From positions 1,302,001 through 1,366,000 of the forward strand of contig NC_007404.1 in assembly GCF_000012745.1 (NCBI RefSeq): 64,000 nt of DNA. The letters are read 5' to 3'. Positions 26,792 to 39,682 of the stretch are shown one piece after another (position 1 is the stretch's first letter; the number at the start of each line of letters is the position of its first letter). The notes beneath the pieces were generated by a model. It had not been told where the DNA came from, did not search any database, and worked only from the letters and a program-made list of their open reading frames with translations. The position numbers and the translations under genes are program-made. The DNA comes from Thiobacillus denitrificans ATCC 25259 (GTDB lineage Bacteria > Pseudomonadota > Gammaproteobacteria > Burkholderiales > Thiobacillaceae).

Positions 26792-27049
26792 CGGGGGCGC
26801 CTAAACCATCGCCGGCGACGCAAGGGGCGTGCGCAGCAGTTCTCTGACCTGTCCGCACACAGGTCGTCAAACCACGCCTCCGCGAGGGTCTTTAAGGCGT
26901 CTGGACGCGGGTTTCACGCGACCGGGCAAATTTGTCGGCAAGCCATCAAGTCGACGCCGAGGCCGCCGATAGGTAGGGAGGCTGGTCTCGCCAGGGCCGC
27001 CCCCGCCGCCGGCCCGGATCAAGGCTGTGCAGTCGCGAACTTGCCCGCA
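26792..27049 (+). promoter_or_regulatory. Leader region upstream of the TonB receptor operon
   Basis: This 258-base region has no gene. It contains a perfect inverted repeat at 26846-26865 and later a purine-rich ATAGGTAGGGAGGCTGG. I considered a c-di-GMP (GEMM) riboswitch but the core sequence does not fit. Its function is unknown. Confidence 0.3.
26846..26865. terminator. Seven-base-pair inverted repeat after the GGDEF-EAL gene
   Basis: GACCTGT and ACAGGTC flank the loop CCGCAC. The repeat lies 55 bases after the gene's stop. It is not followed by a T run, so it could be a weak terminator or a protein-binding site for the downstream operon. Confidence 0.3.
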
Positions 27050-29071
27050 ATGAGTCGTTTCCCGAAGCACCTTTCCGCTCTGCCCCGCCCGAACCACGCG
27101 CCTCGCACGTCCGGCCGCTTGCGCGCGCTGTCTTTTCTGCTGCCCGCTTTGCCCCTGCTGGCTGGCCCGGTGCAGGCGTCGCCGCTCGACCTCGACATCA
27201 CGCAGATGAGCCTCGAACAGCTCATGGAAATCAGCGTCACCGGCGCGTCGAAGTACGAGCAGAAGCAGAGCGAGGTCGCGGCCGCCGTCAGTGTGATCAC
27301 GCGCGACGAGATCCGGACCTACGGCTGGCGAACGCTCGCCGAGGCGCTCGCGAGCCTGCCGGGCGTCCACACCACCTACGACCGCCAGTACAGCTATGTC
27401 GGCGCCCGCGGCTTCGGGCTGCCAGGGGATTTCAACTCGCGTTTGCTGCTCACCGTCGACGGCAACCGCGCCAACGAGGTCGTGTACGGCACGGCGCTGA
27501 TGGGCCGGGAATTCCTGGTCGATCTCGACCTGGTCGAACGCATCGAATACATCCCCGGTCCAGGGGGCGCGGTGTATGGGCAAAACGCATTGTTCGGCGT
27601 CGTCAATGTCGTCACGCGGACGGGAGCGGACGTGAACGGTGGCGAGGTCGCGCTGGCCCACAGCACGCTCGACTCCGGCAACGAAGGCCGCGCGACCTGG
27701 GGAGGCGTGCTCGACAACGGCGTCGATGTCCTGCTGTCCGCCAGCGCCTATGAAGCGGAGGGGCGCGACCTCTACTTCGACTACGGCAGTTCGGGTGTGG
27801 CCGGCGTCGCCTCCGGAATGGACGGTGAGCGCGACAAGCAGTTCTTCGGTCGCGCGGGGCGGGGACCGTGGTCGTTCGATTTTTCCTACGGAGAGCGGCG
27901 CAAGGACGACCCGATCGCCGCCTACAAAAGCGATCCGCTCGTACCGGGCCAGTACGCCGAGGATCGCCATCTGCTGACGCAACTGCAATACCAGGATCGC
28001 TTCGCCGGCGGCACGCTGCAGGTCTCGGGTCGCCTGTTCCTCGGACGCGAGCGCTTCAGGGGGCTGTTCCACCGTTCCGGGGACGCGCATCGCTACGCGT
28101 TCTCGAGCGACTGGCAGGGCATGGAGGTCCGGCTGGTGTCGACCGCCCGGGCCGACCACAAGACCATGTTCGGCTTCGAGTATCAGGACAACGCGCGCCA
28201 GGACCAGTCCGTCGTCGGCGCGGCCGCAGGCGTCATGATTCCGGGCGCCGGCTGGCGCGCCGGCGTTTATGCGCAGGACGAGTGGACCCTCACGGAGACA
28301 TTGAGCGCGACGCTCGGCGTGCGCGCCGACCGCAGCGACGTCTCCGGCAGCGCGCTGAGTCCTCGCCTCGCCCTGGTCTGGCAGATGACGCCCGACACCA
28401 CGCTGAAGGCCATGTACGGACGTGCCTTCCGGGCGCCGAACGCGCTCGAAAGCAATCTCGGCGACGGCGTGACCCAGCTTCCCAACCCCAACCTCGACGC
28501 CGAGCGCATCGATACCCTCGAGTTGCTGGCCGAGCAGCGCGTTACGCCAAGCCTGCGCCTGCGCGCGACGGCCTACCGCTGGACGATGCAGGGGCTGGTC
28601 ACGCTTGCGGGACTCCCCGGCGGCTTCACCCAATATCAGAACGGCGCCGACATCGAGGCGCGCGGGGTCGAGCTTTCCGCCGACAAGACCTGGGACTGGG
28701 GCGGGCGCATTCGCGGAAGTCTCTCGCGCCAGGATGCCTGTTACGCCGACGGCCCGGTGTTGCTCAATTCGCCGCGGCTACTGGGCAAGCTCAATGTCTC
28801 GAGCCCCGTTCCGCAGACGGGCCTGCGCCTCGGCTACGAGCTTCAATACTCCGCGGATCGTCGCGCGGTCGACGGGACCGACGTGCCGGGTTACTGGCTT
28901 TCCAATCTCAATCTCGTCGCCGACAAATGGGCGAGGGGGCTCGAGCTGTCGCTTGGCCTTTACAACCTTCTCGACCGCGACTACGCCCAGCCCGGCTCGG
29001 CGTTCAACTGGCAGAACGTTTTCGAGCAGGACGGGCGGAGTGCACGGCTGAAGGCCGTGTACCGATTCTGA
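27050..29071 (+). CDS. TonB-dependent outer-membrane receptor
   Basis: The receptor has 673 residues from ATG 27050; a TTG nine bases upstream is possible but less likely. A basic N-terminus and hydrophobic stretch form a signal peptide (LSFLLPALPLLAGPVQAS). The plug domain (SVITRDEIRTYGWRTLAEALASL, quoted in part) and a ~22-strand barrel ending in Phe (LKAVYRF) follow. The LSLEQLMEISVTGASK stretch near the start of the mature protein is typical of receptors encoded with signalling proteins. Its ligand is unknown. It is followed seven bases later by yfiR, so it leads a signalling operon. Confidence 0.9.
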   Translation: MSRFPKHLSALPRPNHAPRTSGRLRALSFLLPALPLLAGPVQASPLDLDITQMSLEQLMEISVTGASKYEQKQSEVAAAVSVITRDEIRTYGWRTLAEALASLPGVHTTYDRQYSYVGARGFGLPGDFNSRLLLTVDGNRANEVVYGTALMGREFLVDLDLVERIEYIPGPGGAVYGQNALFGVVNVVTRTGADVNGGEVALAHSTLDSGNEGRATWGGVLDNGVDVLLSASAYEAEGRDLYFDYGSSGVAGVASGMDGERDKQFFGRAGRGPWSFDFSYGERRKDDPIAAYKSDPLVPGQYAEDRHLLTQLQYQDRFAGGTLQVSGRLFLGRERFRGLFHRSGDAHRYAFSSDWQGMEVRLVSTARADHKTMFGFEYQDNARQDQSVVGAAAGVMIPGAGWRAGVYAQDEWTLTETLSATLGVRADRSDVSGSALSPRLALVWQMTPDTTLKAMYGRAFRAPNALESNLGDGVTQLPNPNLDAERIDTLELLAEQRVTPSLRLRATAYRWTMQGLVTLAGLPGGFTQYQNGADIEARGVELSADKTWDWGGRIRGSLSRQDACYADGPVLLNSPRLLGKLNVSSPVPQTGLRLGYELQYSADRRAVDGTDVPGYWLSNLNLVADKWARGLELSLGLYNLLDRDYAQPGSAFNWQNVFEQDGRSARLKAVYRF

Positions 29072-29078
29072 GCGGACG

Positions 29079-29612
29079 ATGGCGACGATTCGATTCCTTC
29101 GCCAGGCCGGGATGCTTGCGCTGGCATTCAGCCTGTTTGCAGGCAGTCCCGCAGCCGCCCAGAACAACGCCGAATACCGCGTCAAGGCCGGGTTTCTGTA
29201 CAACTTCATCGCGTTCACCGAGTGGCCGGCAGGCGTCGGGAGCCGGCTCACGCTCTGCGTCCACGGTGGCCACCCCTTTAACGGCGAACTGCACGCGCTA
29301 GAGGGCAAGACGGTCAACGGCCGCACGCTTTCGCTCCGCCACACCGAAGGACTTCATCAGCTGAAAGGTTGCCAGGTCGTGTTCGTTGCACGCGCGGCGA
29401 TCGACAGCTTGCCGCGCGTTGTCGACGCGCTGCGCGGCGAGCCCGTGCTGATCGTGGCCGATAGTCCCGGCGCGCTCGACGCCGGCGCCGGCATCAATCT
29501 GCTGCTGCGGCAGGACCGCGTCGCGTTCGAGGTGAATCTGGGCGCGACGCGCGCTGCGCGGCTCGGCCTGAGTTCGAAGCTGCTGCGGCTCGCGAGCGAG
29601 GTGCGGCGATGA
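29079..29612 (+). CDS. yfiR: YfiR-family periplasmic regulator (DUF4154)
   Basis: The 177-residue protein has an N-terminal signal peptide ending near AAAQ and the YfiR fold start [19 protein letters not shown]. In Pseudomonas, YfiR is a periplasmic repressor of the membrane cyclase YfiN, which it holds through YfiN's CHASE8-like periplasmic domain. Here the adjacent gene encodes a histidine kinase with that kind of sensor, so the repressor probably controls a kinase instead. It has two cysteines (in LCVHGG and KGCQVV) that could form the redox switch known in YfiR. It overlaps the kinase gene by four bases. Confidence 0.87.
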   Translation: MATIRFLRQAGMLALAFSLFAGSPAAAQNNAEYRVKAGFLYNFIAFTEWPAGVGSRLTLCVHGGHPFNGELHALEGKTVNGRTLSLRHTEGLHQLKGCQVVFVARAAIDSLPRVVDALRGEPVLIVADSPGALDAGAGINLLLRQDRVAFEVNLGATRAARLGLSSKLLRLASEVRR

Positions 29613-31954
29613 GCCCCGAGGGAACGTCGACGACGCTGCGGGCGCGGCTGCGGCGCACGAGCCTGATCACGCTCGCGGTCGCCCTCGGCATCGTCGCCGT
29701 GATCATCATGGCGAGCAGTTTCGCGGCCGGCCTCATCTCGCTCGCCAGCACCAATCGCGTCGAGGCCAGGGTACTCGCGGAAAACGTCAGCGCGAGCCTG
29801 TTGTTCGAAGACCGCACTTCGGCGGAGGAACTGCTGCATTCACTTCGTCATTCGCGCGTGGTTCACGGCGCCGCGGTCTACGACAACGCCCGGCGTGTAT
29901 TCGCGCGCTACGAGCATGGCAGCGACCGCGTGCCCGCCATACTCGGGCCGCTGAGCGAAGGCGTTGATTACGGACTGCGCAGGGTCACGGTCGTGCAGCC
30001 CGTCATGCTCGACGGCAGGCAGGTCGGCAGCGTTCTGCTCTCGGTCGGCCTCGAATCCCTCTATGCGCAGATCGGCTGGCAGGCGCTGGTCACGCTGCTC
30101 GCCGCGGCGCTGGCCATGCTCGTGGCGAATCGGCTGCTCGGCCGTCTGAACGAATCGGTCGTGGTTCCACTCGCTCGCCTGTCCGCACTGATGCTGAGAA
30201 TTTCGAGCCGCAACGACTATACCGTGCGGGCCGCCGGAAGCGAGATCGCCGAAATGAATACGCTGGCTCGCGGCTTCAACGACATGCTCGGGCAGATCCA
30301 GCAGCGCGACCAGGAGCTTGCCGAGCATCGCGCCCGGCTCGAGGACCAGGTCGCGCATCGCACCGTCGCGCTGAAGGCTGCGGAGGCGGCGAGTCAAGCG
30401 AAGAGCGATTTCCTCGCGACCATGAGTCACGAGATCCGCACGCCGATGAATGGCGTCCTCGGCATGAACGAGCTGCTGCTCGGAAGCAGCCTCGACCCGC
30501 AGCAGCGCATGTGGGCCGAGTCCGTCCAGCATTCGGGCCAGCATCTGCTCGGTGTCATCAACGACATCCTGGATTTCTCGAAAATCGAGTCGGGCCATCT
30601 GTCGCTCGAAACCGTCGACTTCGACCTCGTCGAACTGATCGACGACACGATGAGGATGTTCGCGCATCAGGCCGAGCACAAGGGCCTCGAACTCGCCTGC
30701 CGAATCACCCCGTCGCAGCGCACCATCGGCCTGCGCGGCGATCCGTTCCGCCTGCGCCAGATCGTCGCCAACCTCGTCGGCAACGCGATCAAGTTCACCG
30801 AGCACGGCGCGGTCGTCGTCCACGCCACCGTGAATGACAACGGCGACGCCGCCGCTGTCGGCCTGTGCGTGGAGGACACCGGGATCGGCATCGCACCCGA
30901 GGCGCAGGCGCGGATATTCGAGCATTTTTCCCAGGCCGACGGCTCGACGACGCGCCGCTTCGGCGGCACCGGACTCGGCCTTGCGATCTGCAGGCGCCTC
31001 GCCAACCTCATGGGGAGCGACATCACGGTCGCGAGCGCCCCGGGGCAAGGCGCGCGTTTCTGCCTCGATCTTCGCCTTGCGCGCGCGAGCGCCGACTTCG
31101 AGCGCCCCGATCCTGCGGGCGAGGCGAGCGGCGCGGGGACGTCGGCCCCGGCGTTCCAGGGACGGGGCGAACGCGTCTTGCTGGTCGAGGACAATCCGGT
31201 CAACCAGCAGGTCGCGCAAGCGATGCTGGCGAAGCTGGGACTGGCGACGACGGTCGCGAGCGACGGGCGCGAAGCGGTCGACCTCGTCGCATCCCGCGCA
31301 TTCGACGCCGTGCTGATGGATTGCCAGATGCCGGTCATGGACGGCTACGAGGCGACGCGGGCGATCCGGCGCCTGCCGGGCGCGCGCTTGCCGGTGATCG
31401 CGCTGACGGCCAACGCGTTGCACGGAGACCGGCAGAAATGCCTCGATTCCGGCATGGACGACTTCCTGCCCAAACCCTACTCGCTGGCACAATTGCAGGC
31501 GACGCTGGCGCGCTGGCTGCGGCCGACGAACCCGACCCCGGAAGCACAGGCGGCGGCACCGCAGCACGGCCCCGATGGGGAGATCGCGTCACCGCAGGCG
31601 CCGGCCATCAACATGAAGACACTGAACGCCTTGCGCGAACTCGACCCCGAAGGCGGCATGGGCCTCGCGCACCAGATCGTGCGAACCTTCCTCGAGTCGG
31701 CGCAGACGTGGGTCGACCGCGTCGAGCAGGCGGTGGCAGGCGGCGACGGCGACGCGCTGCGGCAGTCCGCCCATGCGCTCAAGTCGAGCTCGGCCAATGT
31801 CGGCGCCGAACGTCTATCGGGTCTGTACCGGCAGATGGAAAAGCTCGGGCGCGAGCGGCGGCTCGACGAGGCGCGCGAAGCGCTCGGCGAAGTACGGGGC
31901 GAATACGCTCGCGCGGTATCCGAAATGCACGCGATCCTGACGGGAGGACGTTGA
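29609..31954 (+). CDS. CHASE8-type hybrid sensor histidine kinase with receiver and Hpt domain
   Basis: The 781-residue protein has two membrane helices (~18-45, ~152-175) around a periplasmic CHASE8-like sensor ([22 protein letters not shown], quoted in part), then HAMP, coiled coil, HisKA with His274 ([13 protein letters not shown]), HATPase ([22 protein letters not shown]), a receiver with Asp571 ([11 protein letters not shown]) and an Hpt domain with His722 ([14 protein letters not shown]). It is a complete phosphorelay in one chain. The sensor type and the yfiR gene before it suggest YfiR control. Its phosphoryl group may pass to the receiver of the next gene, whose ATG overlaps its stop. 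Confidence 0.9.
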   Translation: MSPEGTSTTLRARLRRTSLITLAVALGIVAVIIMASSFAAGLISLASTNRVEARVLAENVSASLLFEDRTSAEELLHSLRHSRVVHGAAVYDNARRVFARYEHGSDRVPAILGPLSEGVDYGLRRVTVVQPVMLDGRQVGSVLLSVGLESLYAQIGWQALVTLLAAALAMLVANRLLGRLNESVVVPLARLSALMLRISSRNDYTVRAAGSEIAEMNTLARGFNDMLGQIQQRDQELAEHRARLEDQVAHRTVALKAAEAASQAKSDFLATMSHEIRTPMNGVLGMNELLLGSSLDPQQRMWAESVQHSGQHLLGVINDILDFSKIESGHLSLETVDFDLVELIDDTMRMFAHQAEHKGLELACRITPSQRTIGLRGDPFRLRQIVANLVGNAIKFTEHGAVVVHATVNDNGDAAAVGLCVEDTGIGIAPEAQARIFEHFSQADGSTTRRFGGTGLGLAICRRLANLMGSDITVASAPGQGARFCLDLRLARASADFERPDPAGEASGAGTSAPAFQGRGERVLLVEDNPVNQQVAQAMLAKLGLATTVASDGREAVDLVASRAFDAVLMDCQMPVMDGYEATRAIRRLPGARLPVIALTANALHGDRQKCLDSGMDDFLPKPYSLAQLQATLARWLRPTNPTPEAQAAAPQHGPDGEIASPQAPAINMKTLNALRELDPEGGMGLAHQIVRTFLESAQTWVDRVEQAVAGGDGDALRQSAHALKSSSANVGAERLSGLYRQMEKLGRERRLDEAREALGEVRGEYARAVSEMHAILTGGR

Positions 31955-34067
31955 TGGCCGCTGCGACGCGTATCCTCGTCGCCGACGACGAGCCGACGGC
32001 CCGCCTGCTCATGGCGGCCGCCCTCGAGAAGGCCGGCTTCGAGGTCGCCGTGGCGGTCGACGGCGACGACGCCTTGCGGCAGTTTCGTGCGCAGCCGAGC
32101 GCCCTGGTCATGCTCGACGTCGACATGCCCGGTCGCAACGGCTACGAATTGTGCGCGATCCTGCGCCGCGAATTCGGCGACGAACTGCCGATCGTGATGG
32201 TCACCGCGATGGACGACAACGAGTCGATCGAGCGGGCCTACGAATACGGCGCGACCGATTTCATCCCCAAACCGATTAACTGGTCGCTCATCGGCCACCG
32301 GGTCAAATATCTGCTGCGCGCCTCCGACGCGCTGCGCGAACTGCATGCGGCGAATGCCCGCAACGCCGCGCTGCTCAGAGCGATCCCGGATCTCCTGTTC
32401 GAAGTCGACGTGGACGGCCGTTACCTCAGTTGCCATTCCTCGAGGAAAGACCTGCTCGTCGCGCCCGGCGAATCCCTGATCGGACGCACCATCGACGACG
32501 TACTTCCGCCCGAGGCCGCGCGCATCTGCATGGCGGCCTTGCATGAGGCGAACGAGGCCGGGCTGGTGACCGGCAGGCAGTTCGAGTTGATGCTCGCGTC
32601 CGGCGCATTCTGGTTCGAGTTGTCGGTTTCGCGCAAATCCGCCGAGCCCGGACAGAAGCCGACCTTCGTCGTCCTTGCGCGCAACATCACCGAACGCAAG
32701 GCGGCCGAGCAGAAGATATACGAACTCGCCTTCTTCGACAGCCTGACGCATCTGCCGAACCGGCAGTCGTTTCTCGAGCGGCTCGCGCAGGACATCCGGG
32801 TCGCGCAGCGCGAGAAACAGAAGCTCGCCGTCCTGTTCATGGACCTCGACGGCTTCAAGGGCGTCAACGACACCATGGGTCACGATGCCGGCGACCTGAT
32901 TCTCCAGTCCGCGGCCGAGCGGCTGCGAAACAGCATCCGGCCCGGCGACAGCGCGTCGCGCCTGGCCGAAGACGGGGCCCAGGTGGGGCTCGCGCGCCTG
33001 GGGGGCGACGAGTTCACGGCGGTGATCCCGGGGATCACCCATGAGGAGGACGCGTTGCGCGTCGCCAATCGCATCCGCGAACAGATGCGCACCCCGTTCG
33101 TGCTGGCCGGCAGCGAAGTCGTCCTCACGTCCAGCATCGGCATCGCGGTTTTCCCGCACGACGGGGCCGACGCGGCGACCCTGCTCAAGCACGCCGACAC
33201 CGCGATGTACCACGCAAAGAGCTGCGGCCGCGACAACTGCCAGTTCTATAGCGCCGCGCTCACGCAGCGTGCGCAGCAGCGGCTGACGCTCGAGAACAAC
33301 CTGCGTCAGGCGCTGGAGCGCGGCGAGTTCGACCTCGTCTACCAGCCGCAGATCGACGTCGCGAGCGGGCGTATCCGCTCTGTCGAAGCCCTCATCCGCT
33401 GGAATCACCCGGCCGGCGGCGTCATCGCGCCGCAGGACTTCATCCCGCTCGCCGAGGAGAACGGCCTCATCGTGCCGATCGGCGAATGGGCGTTGCGCAC
33501 GGCCGCGACGGACGCCGCACGCTGGCAGGATGGCGGGCGGGTCTGCGTGGCGGTCAACCTGTCTCCGGTGCAGCTACGCGCCGCCGACCTCGTCCCGACG
33601 CTCGTCGACATCCTGCGCGAGACCGGCCTGGCGCCGGGCCTGCTCGAACTCGAAGTGACCGAAGGCGCACTGATGGAAGAGCGCGAAGCCACCCACGCGA
33701 CGCTCGAAGCACTGCTCGCCGGGGGCGTGCAGCTCGCGCTGGACGATTTCGGTACTGGCTACTCGTCGCTGGGCTATCTCAAGCGTGTGCCGCTCAGCAA
33801 CCTCAAGATCGATCAGAGCTTCGTGCACGGGCTGCCGCACGACCGCGAAAATCTGGCGATCGTGCGCACGATCCTGGCGCTGGCGAAGAATCTCGGTTTC
33901 CGCACCACGGCGGAGGGGGTCGAAACGGCCGAGCAGGCCACGACCCTCGCAGGCATCGGCTGCGACGCGCTGCAGGGCTTTTACTTCAGCCGGCCGCTGC
34001 CGGCCGGCGCGATTCCCGCGCTGCTGCAGCGGCGTTGGCGGCTGGACGAAACCGACCCGGGCGGCGG

Positions 34068-34071
<4 letters not shown>
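31954..34071 (+). CDS. Response regulator with REC-PAS-GGDEF-EAL architecture
   Basis: The 705-residue protein starts at ATG 31954, overlapping the kinase stop (TGATG), with GGGAGGA upstream. Its receiver has Asp55; a PAS domain covers ~135-250; GGDEF is at 350-354 and intact; EAL is at 478-480 with DDFGTGYSSL, KIDQSF and AEGVE. It is the predicted output of the upstream Hpt kinase, turning phosphorylation into a c-di-GMP change. An insert between the GGDEF-domain helices (GDSASRLAEDGAQVGLARL) is longer than usual. It ends convergently with prmB, overlapping it by four bases. Confidence 0.92.
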
Positions 34072-36165
<2,094 letters not shown>

Positions 36166-36513
36166 TCATGCTCCGAAAAGATTGCGGTAATAGTCTTCGC
36201 TGAAGCCGAGATGGTAGCGCCCGTCGCGTTCCAGCACGGGCCGCTTGATCACGCTCGGATGAGCCTGCATGAGCGCGAGCGCGCCGGCCTCGTCGACCGC
36301 TGCCGCTCTCTCGGCATCACTGAGCGTGCGCCAGGTCGTCCCGCGGGTATTCATCAGGTTCTTCCAGCCGGCGTCGGCGCTCACGGTCCGCAGCCAGGCG
36401 GGATCGACGCCGAGTTTCCTGAAGTCGTGGAAGGGCACGTCGAGGCCGCGACCGGCGAGCCAGGCGCGCGCTTTCTTCACCGTCGTGCAGTTGGGGATAC
36501 CGTAAAGCTTCAT
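36166..36513 (-). CDS. ArsC/Spx-family (YffB-like) reductase-fold protein
   Basis: The 115-residue protein has the thioredoxin-like ArsC-family fold with a single active-type cysteine, Cys9 (GIPNCTTVKKARAWL). Residues KRPVLERDGRYHLGFSEDYY near the end are typical of the YffB group. It lacks the CX5R motif of arsenate reductases of the Wzb type. The true activity of this group is unclear; it is usually found next to dapE and is probably not a dedicated arsenate reductase. It is the first gene of the minus-strand operon. Confidence 0.85.
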   Translation of the reverse strand: MKLYGIPNCTTVKKARAWLAGRGLDVPFHDFRKLGVDPAWLRTVSADAGWKNLMNTRGTTWRTLSDAERAAAVDEAGALALMQAHPSVIKRPVLERDGRYHLGFSEDYYRNLFGA

Positions 36514-36553
36514 CGTTATGCATGCCTGCGCCGGCGAGCGCGGCGCATGGACG

Positions 36554-36559
36554 TAAAAT
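36554..36559 (+). promoter_or_regulatory. Candidate -10 box for the ABC exporter operon
   Basis: TAAAAT lies 34 bases before the chosen start of the exporter gene. It supports ATG 36594 rather than the upstream ATG 36522, which would come before the promoter and be inside the divergent region. No good -35 was found. Confidence 0.4.
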
Positions 36560-36593
36560 CGGAAAAACCAAAGACGCGATTCTAACCGACCTG

Positions 36594-38390
36594 ATGCATC
36601 CCGCCGTCCATTCCCACACCGCGCCGCCGCCCCCCGGCGAAGCCAGCCTGCGTTCGATCGGCCGCCTTTTCCCTTATCTGTGGGAATTCCGCGGGCGCGT
36701 GCTCGTGGCGCTCGCGCTGCTCGTCGGCGCGAAGCTCGCGTCGGTCGCGGTGCCGCTGGTGCTCAAGGAAATCATCGACGCGCTCGACAAGCCGCGCCCC
36801 GAGCTCGTGCTGCCGCTCGCGTTCATTCTCGCCTACGGCCTTCTGCGCTTCGCGAGCACGACCTTCGCCGACCTGCGCGACGTCATTTTCGCCAAGGTCA
36901 CGCAGCGCGCAATGCGGCGCATCAGCATGGCCGTGTTCGATCACCTGCACGCGCTGTCGCTGCGCTTTCACCTCGAGCGCCAGACGGGCGGCATCACGCG
37001 CGACATCGAGCGGGGCGCCCGTGCAGTGTCGAGCCTGGTCGGCTATCTGCTGTTCCGCATCACGCCGACCGTGCTCGAAATCCTCATGGTCGCCGGAGTG
37101 CTGTTCGTCAAGCTCGACTGGGTATTCGGCCTCATCACGCTCGTGACGCTGGCCGCCTACATCGGCTTCACCGTCACGATCACCGAATGGCGGACGCAAT
37201 TCGTGCGCCGCGCCAACACGCTCGATTCGGAGGCCTACGGCCGGGCGATCGACAGCCTGCTTAACTACGAGACGGTCAAGTACTTCGGCAACGAGAAATA
37301 CGAGGCGCGCCGCTACGACGGCAGCCTCGCCGAGTGGGAGGACATGTCGATGAAGTCGCAGCGCTCGCTCGGCCTGCTCAACGCGGCGCAGGCGGGGGTG
37401 ATTTCGATCGGCGTCACGCTGATGGTGCTGCGCGCGGCCAACGGCGTCGTCGCCGGCACGCTGACGCTCGGCGATCTCGTCATGGTCAACGCCTTCCTGC
37501 TGCAGATGTTCCAGCCGCTCAGTTTTCTCGGCGTGATGTACCGCCAGATCAAGGAATCGATCACCGACGTCGAGCGCATGTTCGGCCTGCTCGGCCGACC
37601 CCGCGAGATCGAGGACAAACCCGACGCGCGCGCGCTCGACGTGGTCGCGGGCGAAGTCAGGTTCGATCACGTGAACTTCGCCTACAACGCGGACCGGCCG
37701 ATCCTGCGCGACGTCAGCTTCGCGATCCCGGCGGGCAATACCGTCGCCGCCGTCGGCGCGAGCGGCGCCGGCAAGTCGACGCTCGCGCGCCTGCTGTTCC
37801 GCTTCTACGACATACAGCAGGGCAGCATCACGATCGACGGCCAGGACATCCGCCACGTCACGCAGGACTCGCTGCGCGCGGCGATAGGCGTCGTGCCGCA
37901 GGACACCGTGCTGTTCAACGACAGCATCTACTACAACATTGCCTACGGCCGGCCCGAGGCGAGTCGCGAGGAAGTGATCGAGGCGGCACGTGCGGCGCAT
38001 ATCCTGGCGTTCATCGAGAGTCTGCCGCAGGGCTGGGACACCGTCGTCGGCGAGCGCGGCCTCAAGCTCTCGGGCGGCGAGAAGCAGCGCGTCGCAATCG
38101 CGCGCACGTTGTTGAAGAACCCGGCGATCCTCATTCTCGACGAGGCCACGTCCGCGCTCGACACCCAGACCGAGAAGGCGATCCAGGGCGAACTGCTCGA
38201 AATCGCGCGCAGCCGCACCAGCCTCATCATCGCCCACCGGCTCTCGACCGTCGTCGAAGCCGACGAGATCCTCGTGATGGAAGGCGGACGCATCGTCGAA
38301 CGCGGCCGCCATCCCGACCTACTCGTGAAAAACGGCGTCTACGCCCACATGTGGGCACTGCAGCAGCAGGCCGAGGACGAGACCGCCTGA
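36594..38390 (+). CDS. Atm1-type ABC half-transporter (permease and ATPase fused)
   Basis: The 598-residue protein has six membrane helices (~30-310) and a nucleotide-binding domain with Walker A GASGAGKST, signature LSGGEKQRVA and Walker B ILILDEATSA. NYETVKYFGNEKYEARRYD in the intracellular loop is the hallmark of Atm1/HMT1-type exporters, which move glutathione-linked or polysulfide compounds or heavy metals. It probably works as a homodimer. Its TGA overlaps the ATG of the following MFS gene. Confidence 0.9.
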   Translation: MHPAVHSHTAPPPPGEASLRSIGRLFPYLWEFRGRVLVALALLVGAKLASVAVPLVLKEIIDALDKPRPELVLPLAFILAYGLLRFASTTFADLRDVIFAKVTQRAMRRISMAVFDHLHALSLRFHLERQTGGITRDIERGARAVSSLVGYLLFRITPTVLEILMVAGVLFVKLDWVFGLITLVTLAAYIGFTVTITEWRTQFVRRANTLDSEAYGRAIDSLLNYETVKYFGNEKYEARRYDGSLAEWEDMSMKSQRSLGLLNAAQAGVISIGVTLMVLRAANGVVAGTLTLGDLVMVNAFLLQMFQPLSFLGVMYRQIKESITDVERMFGLLGRPREIEDKPDARALDVVAGEVRFDHVNFAYNADRPILRDVSFAIPAGNTVAAVGASGAGKSTLARLLFRFYDIQQGSITIDGQDIRHVTQDSLRAAIGVVPQDTVLFNDSIYYNIAYGRPEASREEVIEAARAAHILAFIESLPQGWDTVVGERGLKLSGGEKQRVAIARTLLKNPAILILDEATSALDTQTEKAIQGELLEIARSRTSLIIAHRLSTVVEADEILVMEGGRIVERGRHPDLLVKNGVYAHMWALQQQAEDETA

Positions 38391-39682
38391 TGGCGCCCCC
38401 GCTGCTGCAAGCGGGCGTGCGCCGGCACGAAGTCGCCGCGTGGGCGATGTACGACTTCGCGAACTCGGGCTACACGACGGTCGTCATCACCGCGGTGTTC
38501 AGCGCCTATTTCGTCGGTGTCGTCGCCGCGGACGCGCCGTGGGCGACCTTCGTCTGGACGCTAGCACTCTCGGCGTCCTACGCGCTGGTGATGCTGAGCG
38601 CGCCGCTCGTCGGCGCCTGGGCCGACGCCCACGCGAGCAAGAAGAAGCTGCTCTGGCTGACGACCCTCGGCTGCGTCGGCTTCACGGCGCTGCTGTACTT
38701 CGCGGCGCCGGGCGCGCTCGTGCTCGCAGTCGCCGCGCTCGTTATTTCGAATTACTTCTTCGGCACAGGCGAGAACCTGATCGCGGCCTTCCTGCCCGAA
38801 CTCGCGCGGCCGCGGGCGCTCGGCCGGGTGTCGGGCTGGGGCTGGGCGCTCGGCTATTTCGGCGGTCTCGTCGCGCTCGGCGTCTGCCTCGCCTACATCG
38901 GCTGGGCGCGGGCGCGCGGGCAGGGCGCCACGGACTTCGTGCCCGTGACGATGCTGCTCACGGCGGGCCTGTTCGCGCTGGCGAGCCTGCCGACGCTGAT
39001 CCTGCTGCGCGAGCGCGCGACAGCGCGCGCCGAGCCGTCGCGAAAAAGCGCTTGGTCGCAGCTGCGCCACACGCTGTCGCACCTCGACCGGCTGCCCGAT
39101 CTCAAGGCCTTCCTCGTCTGTACCGTGCTCTACCAGGCGGGCATCCAGGCCGTCATCACACTGGCCGCGATCTACGCGAGCCAGGTGTTCCACTTCGATA
39201 CCGAACGGACGATCCGCCTCGTGTTCGTGGTCAACGTCACGGCCGCCCTCGGGGCGTTCCTCTTCGGCCACGTGCAGGACCGGATCGGCCACGTGCGGGC
39301 GATCGCACTGACCCTCGTAGGCTGGATCGTGATGGTCGCCCTCGCGTGGGCGGCGCCCGACGAACGCATGTTCTGGGTCGCCGCCAATCTCGCCGGCCTG
39401 TGCATGGGCGCCTCGCAATCGGCCGGTCGCGCGATGGTCGGTCTGCTCGCACCGCCGGCGCAGCAGGCCGAATTCTTCGGCCTCTGGGGGCTCGCCGTGA
39501 AGCTCGCCTCGATACTCGGCCCGTTGACCTACGGCGTGGCGACCTGGCTTACGCACGGCGACCACCGCCAGGCCTTGCTCGTCACCGGCAGCTATTTCGT
39601 TGCCGGCCTGTGGACGCTGCGACACGTGCGCGCCGCACGCGGGCGCCGCGCCGCACAGCGTTTCGCGCGCGCAGCGGCATGA
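38390..39682 (+). CDS. MFS transporter of the UMF1 (Atg22-like) family
   Basis: The 430-residue protein has about 12 membrane helices and begins with the conserved EVAAWAMYDFANSGYTTVVIT motif of the UMF1 family (cited in part). ADAHASKKKLL corresponds to the family loop between helices 2 and 3. Substrates in bacteria are unknown; the fungal Atg22 homologues export amino acids from the vacuole. It is coupled to both neighbours by overlap (start at 38390, end overlapping the acetyltransferase ATG by four bases). Confidence 0.85.
   Translation: MAPPLLQAGVRRHEVAAWAMYDFANSGYTTVVITAVFSAYFVGVVAADAPWATFVWTLALSASYALVMLSAPLVGAWADAHASKKKLLWLTTLGCVGFTALLYFAAPGALVLAVAALVISNYFFGTGENLIAAFLPELARPRALGRVSGWGWALGYFGGLVALGVCLAYIGWARARGQGATDFVPVTMLLTAGLFALASLPTLILLRERATARAEPSRKSAWSQLRHTLSHLDRLPDLKAFLVCTVLYQAGIQAVITLAAIYASQVFHFDTERTIRLVFVVNVTAALGAFLFGHVQDRIGHVRAIALTLVGWIVMVALAWAAPDERMFWVAANLAGLCMGASQSAGRAMVGLLAPPAQQAEFFGLWGLAVKLASILGPLTYGVATWLTHGDHRQALLVTGSYFVAGLWTLRHVRAARGRRAAQRFARAAA

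Noticed and set aside
26792..27049. Possible c-di-GMP (GEMM) riboswitch before the TonB receptor, suggested by AAACCA and GGTAGGGAGG.
   Set aside because: The conserved GGGACGCAAAGCC core and correct order of stems are missing. A covariance-model search would decide.
36166..36513. Arsenate reductase for arsenic resistance.
   Set aside because: Single-cysteine YffB-type protein in a dapE operon, with no ars genes nearby.
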